Program-made: the position numbers and the translations under genes | Assembly: GCA_030549775.1 (NCBI GenBank) | Contig: CM060181.1 | Span: 60,013,701 to 60,077,700 of the forward strand | Length of the DNA: 64,000 bases | Source of the DNA: Tamarix chinensis | Taxonomy: Eukaryota > Streptophyta > Magnoliopsida > Caryophyllales > Tamaricaceae | Direction of reading: 5' to 3' | Notes under the pieces: model-generated | Seen by the model: the letters and a program-made list of their open reading frames with translations, nothing else | Told to the model about the DNA's origin: nothing | The model's database searches: none | Shown here: positions 29,601 through 44,600 of the stretch, piece after piece | How the letters are laid out: each line of letters begins with the position of its first letter | Numbering within the stretch: the first letter of the stretch is position 1

Positions 29601-32600
29601 TACTTATAATTTGTAGACTGAAGGAGGCCTAATGAGGTCTGTCTCCTACTGTGTGTAATTTGTTAGGCAGCTGAAACATTTCTTCTTACACTGAATTTTC
29701 AAGGTATCTATGACATTTTCTACCAAATGTTTGGGACCTTTAGATTTGCCTATAAAGTTTATTTATTTATTTATTTTATTATTATTAATTTTTATTTTAG
29801 TGCAATGGTTCTGAATAGACAAATGGTATTATGCCAGAAGTGTTATCTTTTTCTATTTTTTAATTTTTTGGCATGTTCAAATAGAGTGAAATAATCATCT
29901 TTCTCAGCCCTGTTCTTTATTCTTCAGCTGGTTCGGCTGTACGCTCAGGTCCTTGCCTCTATATGGGTGATAGAAATGTTGGGTTTTTCAGAGTCATCCT
30001 TTGGTTTCTGTTAGTGTTTTTTTTTTTTTTTTGATTATTCAGTTGTTTTCTTATTCTGTACTTGCACTTCCCTTTTGTGTATTCATAAAGTAATGTTTTC
30101 TACAAAAAAACAGTCACTGTTTTATCTACTATTCATGGATGAGCGTGACGTGTTGAATTTTGTGCGACAATGAAATAGGAAGGCAGTACCTGTGCTCGTG
30201 TTAATATTTGGGAGAGAGTCTTTAGGTGTATTTATTTTATGGTAAATGATTTCTGCTTTCCATGTCCATGAAGAACTGTAAATTGTGTTCATTCACACAT
30301 TATGAAACAATTTCCTTGCCCTTTCCTAGGTTGCAAACACGAAACACAAAGCCAATGTTTTTTTTTTGTTTTTTTTTTTTAATTTTTTTTGTATATTTTT
30401 TTATAACAATCTTTTTATGGCTGGAAGCAATAATTTCTGGTTTTTTAAAATAGGAAAATGGGCATTTTGAACTTGTTTTCTCATTTTCTAGAAAAGCAGA
30501 AAATATTTTCCACAAAATATTGGTTATTTTCCATAGGTCAACACGCCCTTCATATTGATTGTGCCTTTGAGTGTGGACAAATAGAGCGTTACTAATGAAC
30601 CTATTTTCCTGGTTCTACATATCATGAGTAATTGCTTGAAGGAGTCTTCTTTTCTAAAACTCTCTTTAGCTTGCATTTCGTCCATCAGTTGAATGGAATG
30701 CAACTTTTTAGTATTTATTTCCGATTTGTGTGTATCAATGGATGCACTGCATTTCAGATGCTGATTCTCAGGTGTCTATATTGTCATTAGCTGTACATAT
30801 GATTGTTTATTATAGAAGCCCTTGATGTTGTCTTATTATTGGATTATCAAGCAGAGGTTTTTGTGTGAATATATTGTTAATTTGGTGGATTTTTGACTAT
30901 TTATCCATTTCCTTCCATCCGATTCTTTTTAGTATCTGAAACAGCAGGACACCTTATGAGAATTGCCAAATAGGAGAAGTAAGGACACTTCTAATGAATA
31001 TATTTGGTATATTTGTTACTACCTCTCAAATGAGTCCTTCATGAGTCTGTTCTGTGTAGTTGGCCTGCTAGTCAGTGTCAGAATGACATGACTGGTATCA
31101 TACTGCACACTTTCATAACCATAGATGACCCATAACGACAAATGTTACAATGAAGATGGCACACCTTGAATTTCTAATTACAAATGTTTCTTTGAATGAA
31201 TGTAAATACCATCACCAATATGAATAATATTCTTATGCATTTTTCAAACATTGAATCTTTTTATGTTGACTTTCCAGTACAACGTGAGGACGTGGCTCCT
31301 TTCCATGAAGAAAATTGTGCAAATGTTGTTGTTGTTGTTTTTTTTTGCCCTTGCCAGCCATGAGGAAATACTAATGATTCTGGCTCAGATATTTTTTGAA
31401 TGTTTTGCGAAACATCTTTATATTGGGTATTGTTCATATTTTACTTTCTCTAAAATGGGTTGCATGACTTGATTCATATTGCAGAACACCCCTGAGAAAA
31501 ATGGGTTGGGCCAAGGTCAAGTATCTATTAGTATCCTAGTTGACGTGTCTTCAAAAAGTGGAGTGCATGAGTTTTCTATCAAGGTACCTTCAGAGTGGAA
31601 TGTGATTTGCTCAAGTTTCATGTTCTAGGAAGCATGTTGTGGCTGTGTGTTATGCATACTGATATTCATGTTAAGTATACTCCGTGATGTATAACCAGGT
31701 GATGCTTCAGCCACTTGAAGTTCATTTTGATCTGGAGGTTTTTCTTAACATGATGGATGTCTACAACATTCTGACATCCTTCAAGTTTCAACAAGATAGG
31801 GTATGCCATTTAAGTTAGCCTGCATTATCATGATTTCTGTGTTCTTTATTGAATTTGCTGTAAACATTTTATTTAAGCTCTGTGGATGGACCGTATAAAG
31901 ATATAAATTCTTGCTAGCTTCTTATATATCTATTCCTTATGATAGTGATAAGAGAGAATGGTTTTGTGTCATTTATTTTATAATGTATTGATTGATCGTT
32001 CTTTGTCTTGGGTCTCTACCTGATGTAATAACAATATTTTGGAGGCAGCTTGTTTTCCATTTGTCTTTTATCTTTCTTCTCAAGTAATGAAAATGTTTCT
32101 ATGATCTTGAGTGTTGCCCTTGACATCTTAAATATTTCTTTCCAAAAATTACTGATGAACACCTTATCTCGATCAGATACAAGAGATTTGGGAATTCTGT
32201 GCATCTTGACAATTTCCTTAATAAGCACCTCTGCTATGGTGCATGTAGTGAATGGGTGTTTTAGTGGTATGAAGTGGGCATACTTTGATAACCTATCCAC
32301 CACCACAAAAATGCAACTATGACCCTCCGATCGTGGAAGTCCCTCCATGAAATCAAGTGATATATCCTCCTAAAGCTGCTGTGGAACGGGCAGCGGTTGA
32401 AACAGACCTACTAGACTCATAGCTAGGTTCTTGTGCTACTGACAAATGGCACAACCCACCACAAACTCTTGCCTTTTCTTTCGCATACCAGCCCAGTATA
32501 CCGCCCTAGCTATCCTATGATAGGTCTTTAATACTCCATAATGTTCCCGACCATGGAATTCAGCTAGCAATTGTGGAATTAATGTTTAGTTTGCAGGTAG

Positions 32601-35600
32601 AACTAGGTGATGTTTGAAAAATATGTTCCCCTAATTTAGCTGGTACTCCTCCACATCCTCTCCTTGTTGCAGTTTGGTCTTGATAGGCCCATAGACCGGG
32701 TCAACCTCAATTTTGGATTGAAGGGTGCTCCATTTCTCAACCCAGGTAGCCGAGAAGGCATCTAATGTAGCTGTTGCCTCCACCCTTGACAGGGCATCAA
32801 TGGCCTTTATTCCCCATCCCTCACATGATTGTATTCAATGTTTAATTGGTACCATAGAGCTTAATAACCCATTTCAGTTGCTCTTCCAAAATTATTCGCT
32901 GCCCAAATAAAAACTTCAAAATTTTCAGATCCGTTCTTACTGTAAACTTCTGGCCCAAGAGTTAATGTCGCCATCGTTGAACCGCAAACACTACAACCAT
33001 TAATTCCTTCTCATATGCCGATTTTATGCGAGCCTATTGCCCCAAGGCTTGGTTGAGAAAAGCAATTTTTCGTTGTTGCTGCATCAAAACAACACCAATT
33101 CCAATTCTAGAAGCATCAGTTTCCACTATGAAGGGCTCATTAAAATTTGGAAGACCCAAAATTGGTACTCTCATCATGGTCCCCTTAAGTTTGTCAAAAG
33201 CCTATTGAGCCTCTACATTCCACCCAAAACAGTCCTTTAGTTGGGCAGTGAGTGGAGCTCTAGTGTGCCCAAAATGGTGCACAAATTTTCGGCAATAACC
33301 TATCAAACCTAAGAAGTAATAACCCTCTCAGTTCCCTCTGGTTCTTAGGCTTCAGCCAGTCCTTTATACATTGAACCTTGGTGGGGTTTGCAGCCACCCC
33401 CTTTGAGGAGATTATATGCCTGAACACACTTCTTAATATTTACCGATAATGAGTGTGCCTTTATGCCCTCAAAAGTGAAGCTAAGGTGCTGGACATGAGC
33501 CTCCATAAAAGGGCTATATACTTAGTATATCATTAAAAAAAAAATAGGTAAGGGCAAAATACCTCGTTCATCAGCCCTTAAAAAGTGGCCGGATCATTTG
33601 TCAATCCAAATGGCATAACCAAGAACTTATAATGCCCCTCGTGCGTACGGAATGCGGTCTTAGGCATGTCTTTCAGATGTACTCTAATCAGGTGATATCC
33701 TGATTTGATGTCTAATTTTGAAAAAATTGTTATTCGGTGTAGTTCATACAGCAACTCATCTACCATCGGATTTGTAAATTTATTTATGGCTGGTAGTCCA
33801 TGCAAAAATGCCAACTACTATCCTTCTTTTTCGCTAATAATATGGGCCTAGAAAAAGGGTCGTGGCTTTGTTGAATCACGCCTGCTGCCAACATTTCCCC
33901 CACTGGTGATTCAACCTCATGCTTCTGTATGTGGGGGTATTGGTAAGGATGCACACTTACTGTTGTAGCTCTGGGCAGTAAGGGAATTCTATGATCCATC
34001 ACTCTAGGTGGCGGTAACCCTGTTGGTACCCTTAGTACCTCTGGAAATTGGCTCACCACTGGTTGAATAGGTTTAGGGATCCTTGTGGGATCAATTGGTG
34101 TTTCTACTGCCACTTGCAGCACCTGAAATTCCACTGACTTGGGATTTATGCAGTTTTGCATCCCCATTTAGTGTGACTGATGTACTGCCCCCATGAAACT
34201 TCATCCACAGAGCCTTCCAATTTATCTGCATAACCCTTAGCTTTTTCAACCACTGCGTCCCCAATACTACGTATATGCTCCCTAACTCCAATGGTAGAAA
34301 ATCCTCAACAATCTCCACCTCTGGGAATGACAATCATACCCCTTTGCATATACCCTCTGTTAATATCGAGCTCCCTTTAAGTCGGTATTGTTCAGCATTC
34401 AATTATATTTTAGCCAGGTAATTCTTTTGCCAAGAAAGGTCCTCCATCAATTTGAGTCTCTGCTGGAATTTTCTTTGGTCGGGGAAGGTGCATATTAGAA
34501 GAAGAGCTCTGGTTTCTTGGGAACAGATTTGTCTCCTAAGGCGGAGGGTAGTCTTGGTTTACTAACCTAGGGATTTGGAACCAGTGTGCCTTGGGAAAGC
34601 TGCTTTGGAATATCGCTACCAAGAAGGATTCGTTATGGGTGAAATGGGTTCATGTGATATACCTCAAGAATACAAGTGTGTGGGAGTACAATCCTACTAC
34701 TTATATTTCTTGGCTTTTTCAGAGAATCCTTCTTGTATGATCTCAGTTACAAAGTTTTCTGTAGTTTAGATGGTTGAATGGTTACCCTAAGTATAGTATC
34801 AAAGCTACTTATGATGCTGTGTGACCCAGACAGGCTAACCAAAGGTGGTCCAAGATTGTGTGGCACTCGCTCAACTTGCCAAGATACAGTTTTCTTCTCT
34901 GGCTGGCGTTTAGAGACAGATTGATGACTAAAGCTAGGCTTTGGGAGATTGGTATGGATGTGTCGGATCGGTGCGTGTTTTATCAGCATGGTCTAGAAAC
35001 TCGAGACCATTTGTTTATCCACTGCCCCATTACAACTGAAATATGGTGGAAAATTTGAAGAATTATTGGAAGAAGGGATATTATCCAAGGGTGGCAACAG
35101 GAGATGCAGTCTTTGTTGAAAAGGTCTAGGCAAAATAGTCAAAAAAAGAAGATCCTGGGAGATATTTTTTCATCGTATATTGCTAATGTTTGGTATGAGA
35201 GGAATTTGAGAATTTTTTAAAACCGTAGTAGGGATAATGTATGCTCCTGCATCAGAAAGGCTTATGAGATGGGAATTGTTTAGTGAATTTATTTTACTGT
35301 TCTGTTGGATTACTGTTGAAACTTGTGCATATTGTGTGAAGGCAAGGGAGTGAGAGGATGGACATCAATGTTAAAGATCATAAGAATCCCTTTATCCTTA
35401 ATTTTCAATTATTGTATTTTATTTTATTTTACACTCTTTGTTCTATTTTGTACACTTGCAGGTGCTTATGTCTTTGAATGGGGTTGAAGATGTCAAACAT
35501 CGATTGTTGTCAAAAGCTGAGTAAGTTACTTATATGCAACTATAAATTTTCCCTTAAAAGAAACACTATAAATTTAGGGTCTGCTTGCCTCACCACCTGA

Positions 35601-38600
35601 TATTGGTATTACTGAAGATAATAAAGTTTTTTTTTTTTTTTGGTAACTTGACTGAGAATCTGCCCTGACTCATATTATACTGTAACCTATGACTCATATT
35701 ATACTGTAACCTAAGCCCTTTGTTGCATCAGTCCCAATTGGTTATGTATCTGTATATCATGTATTGTATGGATTAGGATGGATTAGACTGTCGTTCATCC
35801 CAGTTAGCTTCTGTCTCCCTTCCTTTTTTTTTTTGTCCATGAAATATGGTTGAGTGCTAATTATGGGGATGGTTGTGTTCATGAGAATTAGACATGATGT
35901 TCTAGAAATCTACCTTGTGTTTGGACAGCATGACCCATGCCTCGTACTGGGCCATTTCCAATACCATAATTGAAAACAGACAATGAGTGTTGAGGTGATT
36001 GACTGGGGGTATTATTCATAGTTATATCATTACTAGCACTACGACTGGGTTCTTTGATGCTGGTTTGCTGGTTTTGTTTTTCAGCTACGAGTTAACGGAA
36101 CTAGTTGTTAAATACAGTGATGTGATTAATCTTGGATATCTGAGATAGGTAGCTCAGAAGAAACTTTGGCTGTACCTTTCAGTTGAAGGCTTGAAAATCC
36201 TTACTACTCACAATGTTGAATATGTATTCTATGTATCATTGAATCAGATCAACTTGTTTGGTTTACTAAAGGAAAAATAAAAATGAAATAAAAACAAAGG
36301 GTTTTGTGGCCAATCATGGCAAATTTCTCAATCTTTGTAGCTAATTGAAACAGTTGGTTTTCAATCATGTGTTTTCAAGTTCAAATTGAGGCATAGATAT
36401 GTGAATATGTATTTAAATTTTTGGTTACGCTACGTTCAAAGTCTGGCAAAGTTCGGGCTTAAATGCTTCAATTAGGGATTAAAGAAGGCTTAGGCCCCAA
36501 TTAGTAGTTTGAGAGTTTTGATGTCAATTGGTTGGTATTCAAACCATATCAACAAAATCTCTTGGACATATAGTTTGTTTAATCTGGATACTGAGGGTTG
36601 AAAATTTTGTCAATTTGGGCGATGTTGTAATTCATGATGGATTGGGGATTTTGACGCACAGTTTTGGGTTTTGGCGAATGAGACAGATGGTGATGGTTAC
36701 GGCAGAAGACAAACAATAATGGTAGCAGGAATTAGAACTCCAGGACTGACTAATGTAGGCTACATGCTAAGCAGTAAATTCTATTGGCACTAAAATTGAA
36801 AATATTGTAGAACTTAGGATGCATAGGAAAAGACATGGTCCTAGTTTTGTTTTTTTTTGAAAATAGTTCCAGATAATTATTGTTTTAAATAACTAAGGCT
36901 TGTAGCCCTAAGCCTATAAGAAGTACTGACCATAGCATAATGGCCTCGATACAGGCCATCTATCTAGAGACATCTAAATTTTGGATAAAATTATTTATCC
37001 AAAGATGAGACAGGATATACACCTAACCTCACCCCCTTAAATAAGAAATATCTTACAATTTGTTTACATATAGGACATCATATTCACTGCAAGTTGGTCC
37101 AAAACCATTACAATGAAAAGATTTCTTCTAAGGCCTTTTCATTTTCACAATTATTTCACTCTCTTATTGGCAGTTCTTTCTTTGCAACTTGCAGGTGTAT
37201 TCTATCAAACCGTAGGAGAGTTATATGGGATGTCCTTTTAACCAATCTGTACATATATCTTCCTTGTACCGATGTTAATCATGAGAAGTATAACATGGTA
37301 AATGCTTTCCCGTGTTCTTACTGTACTGTTGGCTCTTCAAAATCACTTCCTTTGTTTTCTAGCTTCATTTACATCCTGCTTATTCTGCAATTTGTGGATT
37401 TTGTGGGGTATCTATTATGTCTGCTGCCCTGCCTGTAATGATCTAGTTTCATCTTTTGCTCTAATTTATGTCTAGTGTAAGTGCTACTATTCTAAAGAGT
37501 AAAGCTTACAGAATCCTTCGGTGCTTAGTTTCTTGTTGATGAACTGTCATACTGTTTTCATCTTGTGGTATTTGTAAGCATATGGATATACTTGCATCTC
37601 ATTGTGGTGTTTCTAATTCACGTTTTCATTACCAAGCTGTTGAGGATGACCTATGTCACTAGTGTGTGCACACATATTCAGATTGAACCATGATTTGGTC
37701 ATGCTTGCACTTACCATATCACCATTGCTTTGTTTAATACATGATTGGAGAATTTTTTTTTTTCCCTTCCGGACGTTCTTCTGTGGCTGTATTTGACTGG
37801 AGCTAGGTTAGAAACGAGTTGTGATGGTAATAATATCATCGACTTAGGCCTGCTGGTTGTTTGATTAATCTCGTTAAATAGAAGTGGATGCCAATTTTAT
37901 TCATTAAAGAAGAAAAGGGATTGCTTTTTATGTAGAAGAAAGTGAATGAAATACTTGGACTTGGTTTCCCAAGGATGAGCTTTAATTGTTAAAGTATATC
38001 TCCACTGTATTTTGATAGAAGGATCACAAGAAAAATATGGAGTTACACCATGTGGGATTCGTCTGCTAATTTGCTTGTCTATTGATACTACTGCACCTCG
38101 CTTCCACTTTTAAATCTCACATGAAGGTTTTGTTGACAGGTATTGGAATCTGGGGCTCTTCATATTACATCTATATATGATTATAGTCCTCTTGATTCAG
38201 AAATGGAAGGTATCTCAGAAAATCTCTATGATTCAGCATCCTTAAAAGATACATTTTGCAGCTTCCTGCTGGAGAAAATCTATGATGGGTATGAAGTTAA
38301 CGTAAATGATTTTCAGGTCAGGGCTCCAACTGTCTCAATTTTTTTTTACAGGTTGTTTGTGGTGGCTGAAGTGATATTGGAACTGTTTGTGCAGATTGTG
38401 TTAATGTTGCCCTGTTATCCCAAAGGAATATCAGTTGTTGAGAAACTCTGTGCTTCTGCTACTGTGGCATTTTGCATCATTCCAGAAGAAGTGATATTAA
38501 GACAACTTGAGGTATATACCTAATCATAATTTTGGCAGTTCTTTGTGGTGATAATAGATTTTGATCCTTTTGACACTCTTGCCAAGTTGATGTCTGCTCT

Positions 38601-41600
38601 CTGTTAACTTATATTAGAATGCCATTATCTGTGCTTGAATGCCATCCTTCTGGTGGTCTTCCTTCTTGGTTAGAAAATCATAAGTGGCACATTAACTTTT
38701 AACCTTTTGAGATCATTGTTATTTAGCTTACGTATGTACTCGAAACTCTTGAAGCTGTTACTCACAAGGCTCCTGTTTGTTATGTAATCAACTAAGAAAA
38801 TCACAAAGTTGTATGTGATGCAGGAGCATCCATTATCCAGGATATTAATTTAGTTGTTAATTTCTCTAAGTTAGGGGGACATAAAAACCTCCTTACTTGG
38901 ACTAATTAGTTTAACTAAATCCCAAGCCATGAAAGCCATGCAAAACTCCAAGCCAGCCACCACCTTTTTGCACTTTAGTGGCTCATTTTTTTGGCTTAAA
39001 TGGCTCACTACCCAGCTAAGGATAGGCTACAGTTCAGGTCCCACAATAGCAGCCACAATTGCACTTTTCTGGATAGATGTGGGCACTAGCAGCAGCAACG
39101 GCTACAAGCATCAGAGGGGGCAGACCTTTTTTAGAAGAAAAAAAACCTATGCTCAGGCTATGATGTCACTTTAGGCTTGCAGCAGAAAAATTACTTTCTG
39201 CTTTATGCTTTTAATAATGTTTTTAGTCTTTAGCATAAAAGCTACTTTTACTTTTTACTTTTAATGATGTTTTTAGCTTAGCTTAGCTTATCAACTTGTA
39301 AGGAGCCTTCCAAGTCAGATATAAGACATTGGGAAGGTCCCAAACAATTCTGATTTCTCTGTTTCAGCTAGTACAAAGTCAACTTTAGTTTTTGTTAGGA
39401 TTAAACTAGTTAAAGTTAGTCTTTTTGACAACTAACTAGTTTGATTAGTTAACCAAACCAATCCTTTTTTTTTGTTGAGTTGTATTACAACTAAATCAGA
39501 CCAAACACTCTCCTATAAGTGTTGGGCTCACACTTGAATGAAAGGGGGAACTGAGAATTTGGCTATCTTATTTCTCTCAGCAGAAATCAATCACCTTCAA
39601 TTCTAGTGCATGAGTTCGAAGTTTGAATTGTAAAATCTCACAAGATTTATCCTTAGTGTTGAAACCTTAGGTGGTTCTTGTTAGTATATGATCCAAGGAG
39701 GTACCAAAGATCATATTCAACCCATTTTCTTCACTCTCTTCTCTGTTTTCTTATTCAGTTATCCACCATTGATAACCACCTTCCTAACTTGATCCAATTT
39801 GTATTGGCATATGCATCAAATTGGTATCAGAGCCTAGATTAATTTTAATTGGGTCTTATCCTCTTCTTTTACTTCCCTTTAATCCCACCCTTTGTCTAAA
39901 ACCAAACACACAAAAAGAAAATAAATGTTCTAGCCTTCCCCCCCCCCCCACCCTCTTTTTTTTTTTTTTTTAACTGAATTCAATCCCTTTTTGCCCCACC
40001 CAGCTCAGGGATTTTCTTCACACTTTAAACCTTCATGGATGATCAATATAGAGGCTTGAATCTTGAAGAGTGATAAAATGTTTATGTTAGAAGAGATCGA
40101 GCTATTGAAACTTTGCGACAAGACACCAGAAAATTAGAGCAGTCCATTGAGAACATGCAAGAGGAAATGAGGCAGATACGTACCATGTTGTAGCAGCTGC
40201 TTCCTAATGCAAATCCACAATATCTACGAAGAAGAAACCCAACCCACCATGAAGAAGGAGATGCCAATGCTATTGAAGATGGCTCAAGTGAGTTTGGTTC
40301 ATCCGCTAGTGAATCATCATTTGAACTAAGAAGGAGAAGCCACGTTAGAAAGGGATGATTTTCGTGATGTAAGAGCTGAAATCCCTGAATTTGAAGGCAA
40401 CCACAACCCAGAAGAATTCCTTGAGTGGGAATTGAGGTGTGCTAGGCTATTTGAAGCAAAGGGGTATAAGGATGACAAAGCTTTCAAAGTGGCTGTTTTG
40501 AAGCTTAAAGGCCATGCCTCTCTTTGGTGGGAAAATCTCATTCATCAAAGGAGAAAAAAGGGAAAGTCCAAAGTTAAGTCTTGGACAAAGATGAGAAAGC
40601 TCATGAAAGAAAGGTACTTGCCTTCATCTTACACTCGAGACCTTTATAACAAAATGTCTTCTCTAAGACAAGGTCAAATGAGTGTAGAAGAGTACATTAG
40701 AGAATTTAAAAAACTCATGATGAGACTCGGGCTAGAAGAGAGTGAAGAACACACTATGTTTAGGTTTGTTGGAGGCCTAAGACAAGACATTGCAAGGAAG
40801 GTTGAGATGCAAAGATACTACACTTTAGATGAGCTATTTCACCTAGCCATCAAAGTGTAGAAGCATAAGAAAGAGAAGAAAAAACCTCGGTTTTCTTACA
40901 ACAAAAACCATTGCTAGTACTTCCAAAGATAATCCTACAACTTCAAAACCCCCACCTACACCCATCAAGTTTGATGTGAAGGGAAAGAGCAAAGAAGGTA
41001 CATTTGAACCTAATAGGGTGAGGAATGTCAAATGTTTTAAGTGTCAAGGAGTTGGGCATTATCAAAATGAATGTCCCAACAAGAGGGTGATGACACTTGT
41101 GGAAGTAAATGAGGCCATCTCTGAGGAGGAAGAGAAGGGCATAATATCAGCTAGTGAGGAAGAAGAGGAAGCACCACCCAATGTTGGAGAGACATTAATG
41201 ATTAGGAGGGTCCTCCATTCAAGGGAAGCCGAGGAGGATGGGTCACAAAGAGAAAACATATTCCAAACCAAGTGCACCATACTTGGCAAGGTATGTTCTC
41301 TTATTGTGGATGGTGCAAGTTGTGCAAATGTTGCCTCAAGTATCATGGTGGAGAAGCTTAATCTTCCCACTACGATGCATAACCGGCCATACAAGCTACA
41401 ATGGCTTAATAATGGTAATGTGGTAGAGGTAACTAAACAAGTGCTAATTCGTTTTTCCATTGGTAAAACATATCATGATGAAGTGTTATGTGATGTTGTA
41501 CTTGTACCTATGGATGCTTGTCACTTGTTATTAGGTAGACCTTGGCAATTTGATAGAAGTGTTTTGCATGATGGAAGAAAAAATACTTATTGCTTAAAGT

Positions 41601-44600
41601 TTGCAAAGAAAAACATAGTGCTAACACCCTTATACTCACAGCCAGCAGTTAAGAATGATAGCCTGCAGTGTAAAAAATCCTTGTTCATTGATGAAAAACA
41701 TGTTGATAAGGCTATAGGAAGAGGCAAATTCTAGCTGATCATTGTGCTCAATCCAGATGTATTATGAAAAAGAGAGCATAGACGCCTCTCCGACGACATA
41801 GCCTGTGGAAACATATAAGTGCCTGCATAAGATGATCAGCTGAATGGTTCTAATCCTTGTGCATATGAAATAAATCACTCCGTAATCACCAATAGTGGAA
41901 ACAGATGCTCATTTTGTATCTAACTTTGACATTGTAGCACTACACAACAGAGGAGAGTTTCTTATGTACTTCCTTTCAGACAATTATTATTGTTGGATTT
42001 TTTATGAACAAAAAGGCTAGATGGAAACATTCATCTTAGAAGCATCCTTACCCTTCCAAATGAAATCAGTTATGTATAACAGTCTGTAATTAGTGTAAAA
42101 AAATGAAAATCTCGAAATTGGGAAGTTGAATACTTTTGACTCTCTGGATATTGAATCCCAGTATATGAAACAGGGAACACAAGATTCTGCACTTCAGGTG
42201 GCTGAAAAAACTCGTTTATCTCCCTACTATCCATTTTTCTAGCAATACAGAAATCCTGAGGAAGCATCTCTTTATGATTCTGTTGAAAAAAGGGAGGCGT
42301 CAAGAACAATATTGAGAGAAGTGAAATCCTCTCAGTCTGAGCTTCCTCTTGAAACATTTTTGTTTCAGTGTTTGCACGATAGATGAATCCATTCAAATGT
42401 ATTGTATTTTCTGTAGACAAAATAGTTAGCTCTGGGCTGCTTTCTCTTTTATAAATCATCTTTTCAGTATGCTTGTATTATTATTATTATCTTCTAATTT
42501 CAGGCTCGTGTGGTCCTATCATTGCTGCATCTACATATTTCTCCATCAATCTATGGTGCTATTTGGAAAACAGTCAATCACCTGCAGCAGATCATTGATT
42601 TGACATTAGAACAACTGAGATCAATGGATTGTTGTTTGCCTAATGTCAGACCAACTGAAGCAATGCCTTTCCACTTCTTAATTGCTGCTAATCTTCAATT
42701 GATCAAGATGGAAATCAATCTTGAAGACGATGGAGACAATTGTGCTTCCCTGGTTGTTAACTTGCACCAATTAGAAATGCGGTATATACTTGTGCTTTTA
42801 TTCTCAGTGTCAATCCTAATCTGAAAGTCTGCTATCTGATTCCCGTAGCGTACAAAAGCCAGTTTTTAAGCTTCTAGATTAGAACCTTGCTTGAATTGCA
42901 AATTCTATGTGTATTGTTTGTCTCTCTGAATCTTATAGTCACCCCTTCACCTTGATTTATGATATGAAGTGTAAAAAATACATTTTTCTGAATTGGAAAA
43001 CAACTTTTTGTATATGGCAAAGAGCATAAGGCTTTCTTCCAGAAATGGCTGAAATATTTGATTTCTAAAATTATTCCTTCATTTAGTTTACTATCCAAGA
43101 TGCAGCATTTTTCCTACTATTTTTATTTTATGTCAAAATGAATTTCTGGTGTTCAGTATCGCTGACATGTGGTTAGCTGCAATTAGTGCATCATACATGG
43201 GAGCTATTCTTTTTTTTTTCCTCTCCCCCTCTGTCAAAACACTAAAAAAACGTCCTTTCGACCATTGAATACGCAAAACTATTTTCTAATGAGTTCTGGC
43301 GAAAGAAAAATGGAATTTTTTTTTAGCAGACTGTCCATACTTATTTTTTTTTTTCTCCTTGGTCCATTTCTTTTTCATGCTTATTAGTCTGATCCAGCCA
43401 ATGTAGCCTTCAAGCTGAATAAAAAAAAATCCTGTGATTCATTCAGCCATTGCACAGTGCATACTATTAGATATTGAATCATAATTTTGCAGCAACCTTA
43501 TCATATAATCTTCTCATGCTTGATTTATAGCTTCAAATGATGGAAGAATGATAAAGTTTGTACACCTGTGCTTCTGCAGACATTATTTACTAATTCCTAT
43601 TTGATTTGATGTTTCGCTACATATTCTGCTTCATTCATCTATGCTTATTGTCATTAACAGGTTTGTTCACAAAGAATTTGAGGATGGCTGGGTCAGTATA
43701 AAGGCACTGAAGATCATCAGCCATTCACTGGGAGATCTGGATAATAGTCAAATGTTATGTTCTTCTAGATTTCTTGTGACTGACGGTGATGTGCACCAGC
43801 AGGATACGAGTTATCAAAGAGGCGACAATGACAAGCTAAGTGCGGATGGATGCTTTCTTTTGGGCTATAAAGGTCACCAAAGAGGCCACCTTATTCATCA
43901 TGTTTGTGTTGGACGTGTGGATGGCGTTGAGTTTCATTGCTATCCCAAGATATGCAACATGCTATTGAGATTCTGTGATAAGCTGGCTTCATATCATAGG
44001 CTTGTTTCTGATGACAACTTCACAACGGAAATATTTAGATGTTCAACACCGCTCCCTACTTTTGGCTTCCAGAGATTTGGTTTTTCCAACTTCTGTGAAA
44101 ATGGTTTCCATGAATTGGAAAGCATCCTACTTAGTCATTTCCCATTTGTCACAATTTACAACTCTGGTTGTCTACGTAATCTTGAGGATTCTCTCATCTG
44201 TCCACTTCCTGAGTGGAAGAAAATTTTTAGTGTGAAGGATAAAAGAATGAGAAGCCCAACAACATTTGGGACCCATTTTCCTCTGCTAAGTTTTTCCTCT
44301 GACGAAAGTCCTTCCCCTGCAGTGAATAACTCTGTAGGTTGGAATCTGTTCAAAATAGACTTGGATATCAGAAGTATAAACTTGCATTTCCATGATTCTT
44401 CATGTATTGTTGGTAGTGTCACTCTTCCAGTTGGTAAATGTTCAATCATTAGTCAGCCTGACTGCTTTGAGGTGTTGTGGTCTCTTGTGGAGCTAAGAAT
44501 CTCTTCACCATGGTGTTCCAGAAAGTTCCAAGAGTTTCTTTGGGGCCCTTCATCACCTAATCTGTCTCCAGTTCTCAATATACGTGTGAGAAAAGTTGTG

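Larger units (their letters stand above)
38816..41734 (+). mobile_element. 3'-truncated Ty3/Gypsy retrotransposon
   Basis: 5' LTR 38816-39818 (1003 bp, TGATGCA...TGCATCA), then PBS tggtatcagagcc at 39822-39834, complementary to the 3' end of initiator tRNA-Met. A poly-C and T tract lies at about 39938-39972. Gag follows from about 40035, then zinc knuckle and protease. I see no RT, RNase H, integrase or 3' LTR. Sequence after 41734 reads as ordinary intron, so the element lost its 3' two-thirds. The left flank gtatg has no partner on the right. Same family as the solo LTR at 14175-15178, opposite orientation. Confidence 0.88.

Noticed and set aside
38317..38394. Exon 14 read through into exon 15 as one open frame
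   Set aside because: The 78-nt segment has canonical intron ends, and removing it restores the family sequence.
43975..44449. Other-frame and antisense open frames over exon 17
   Set aside because: Shadows of the coding exon.
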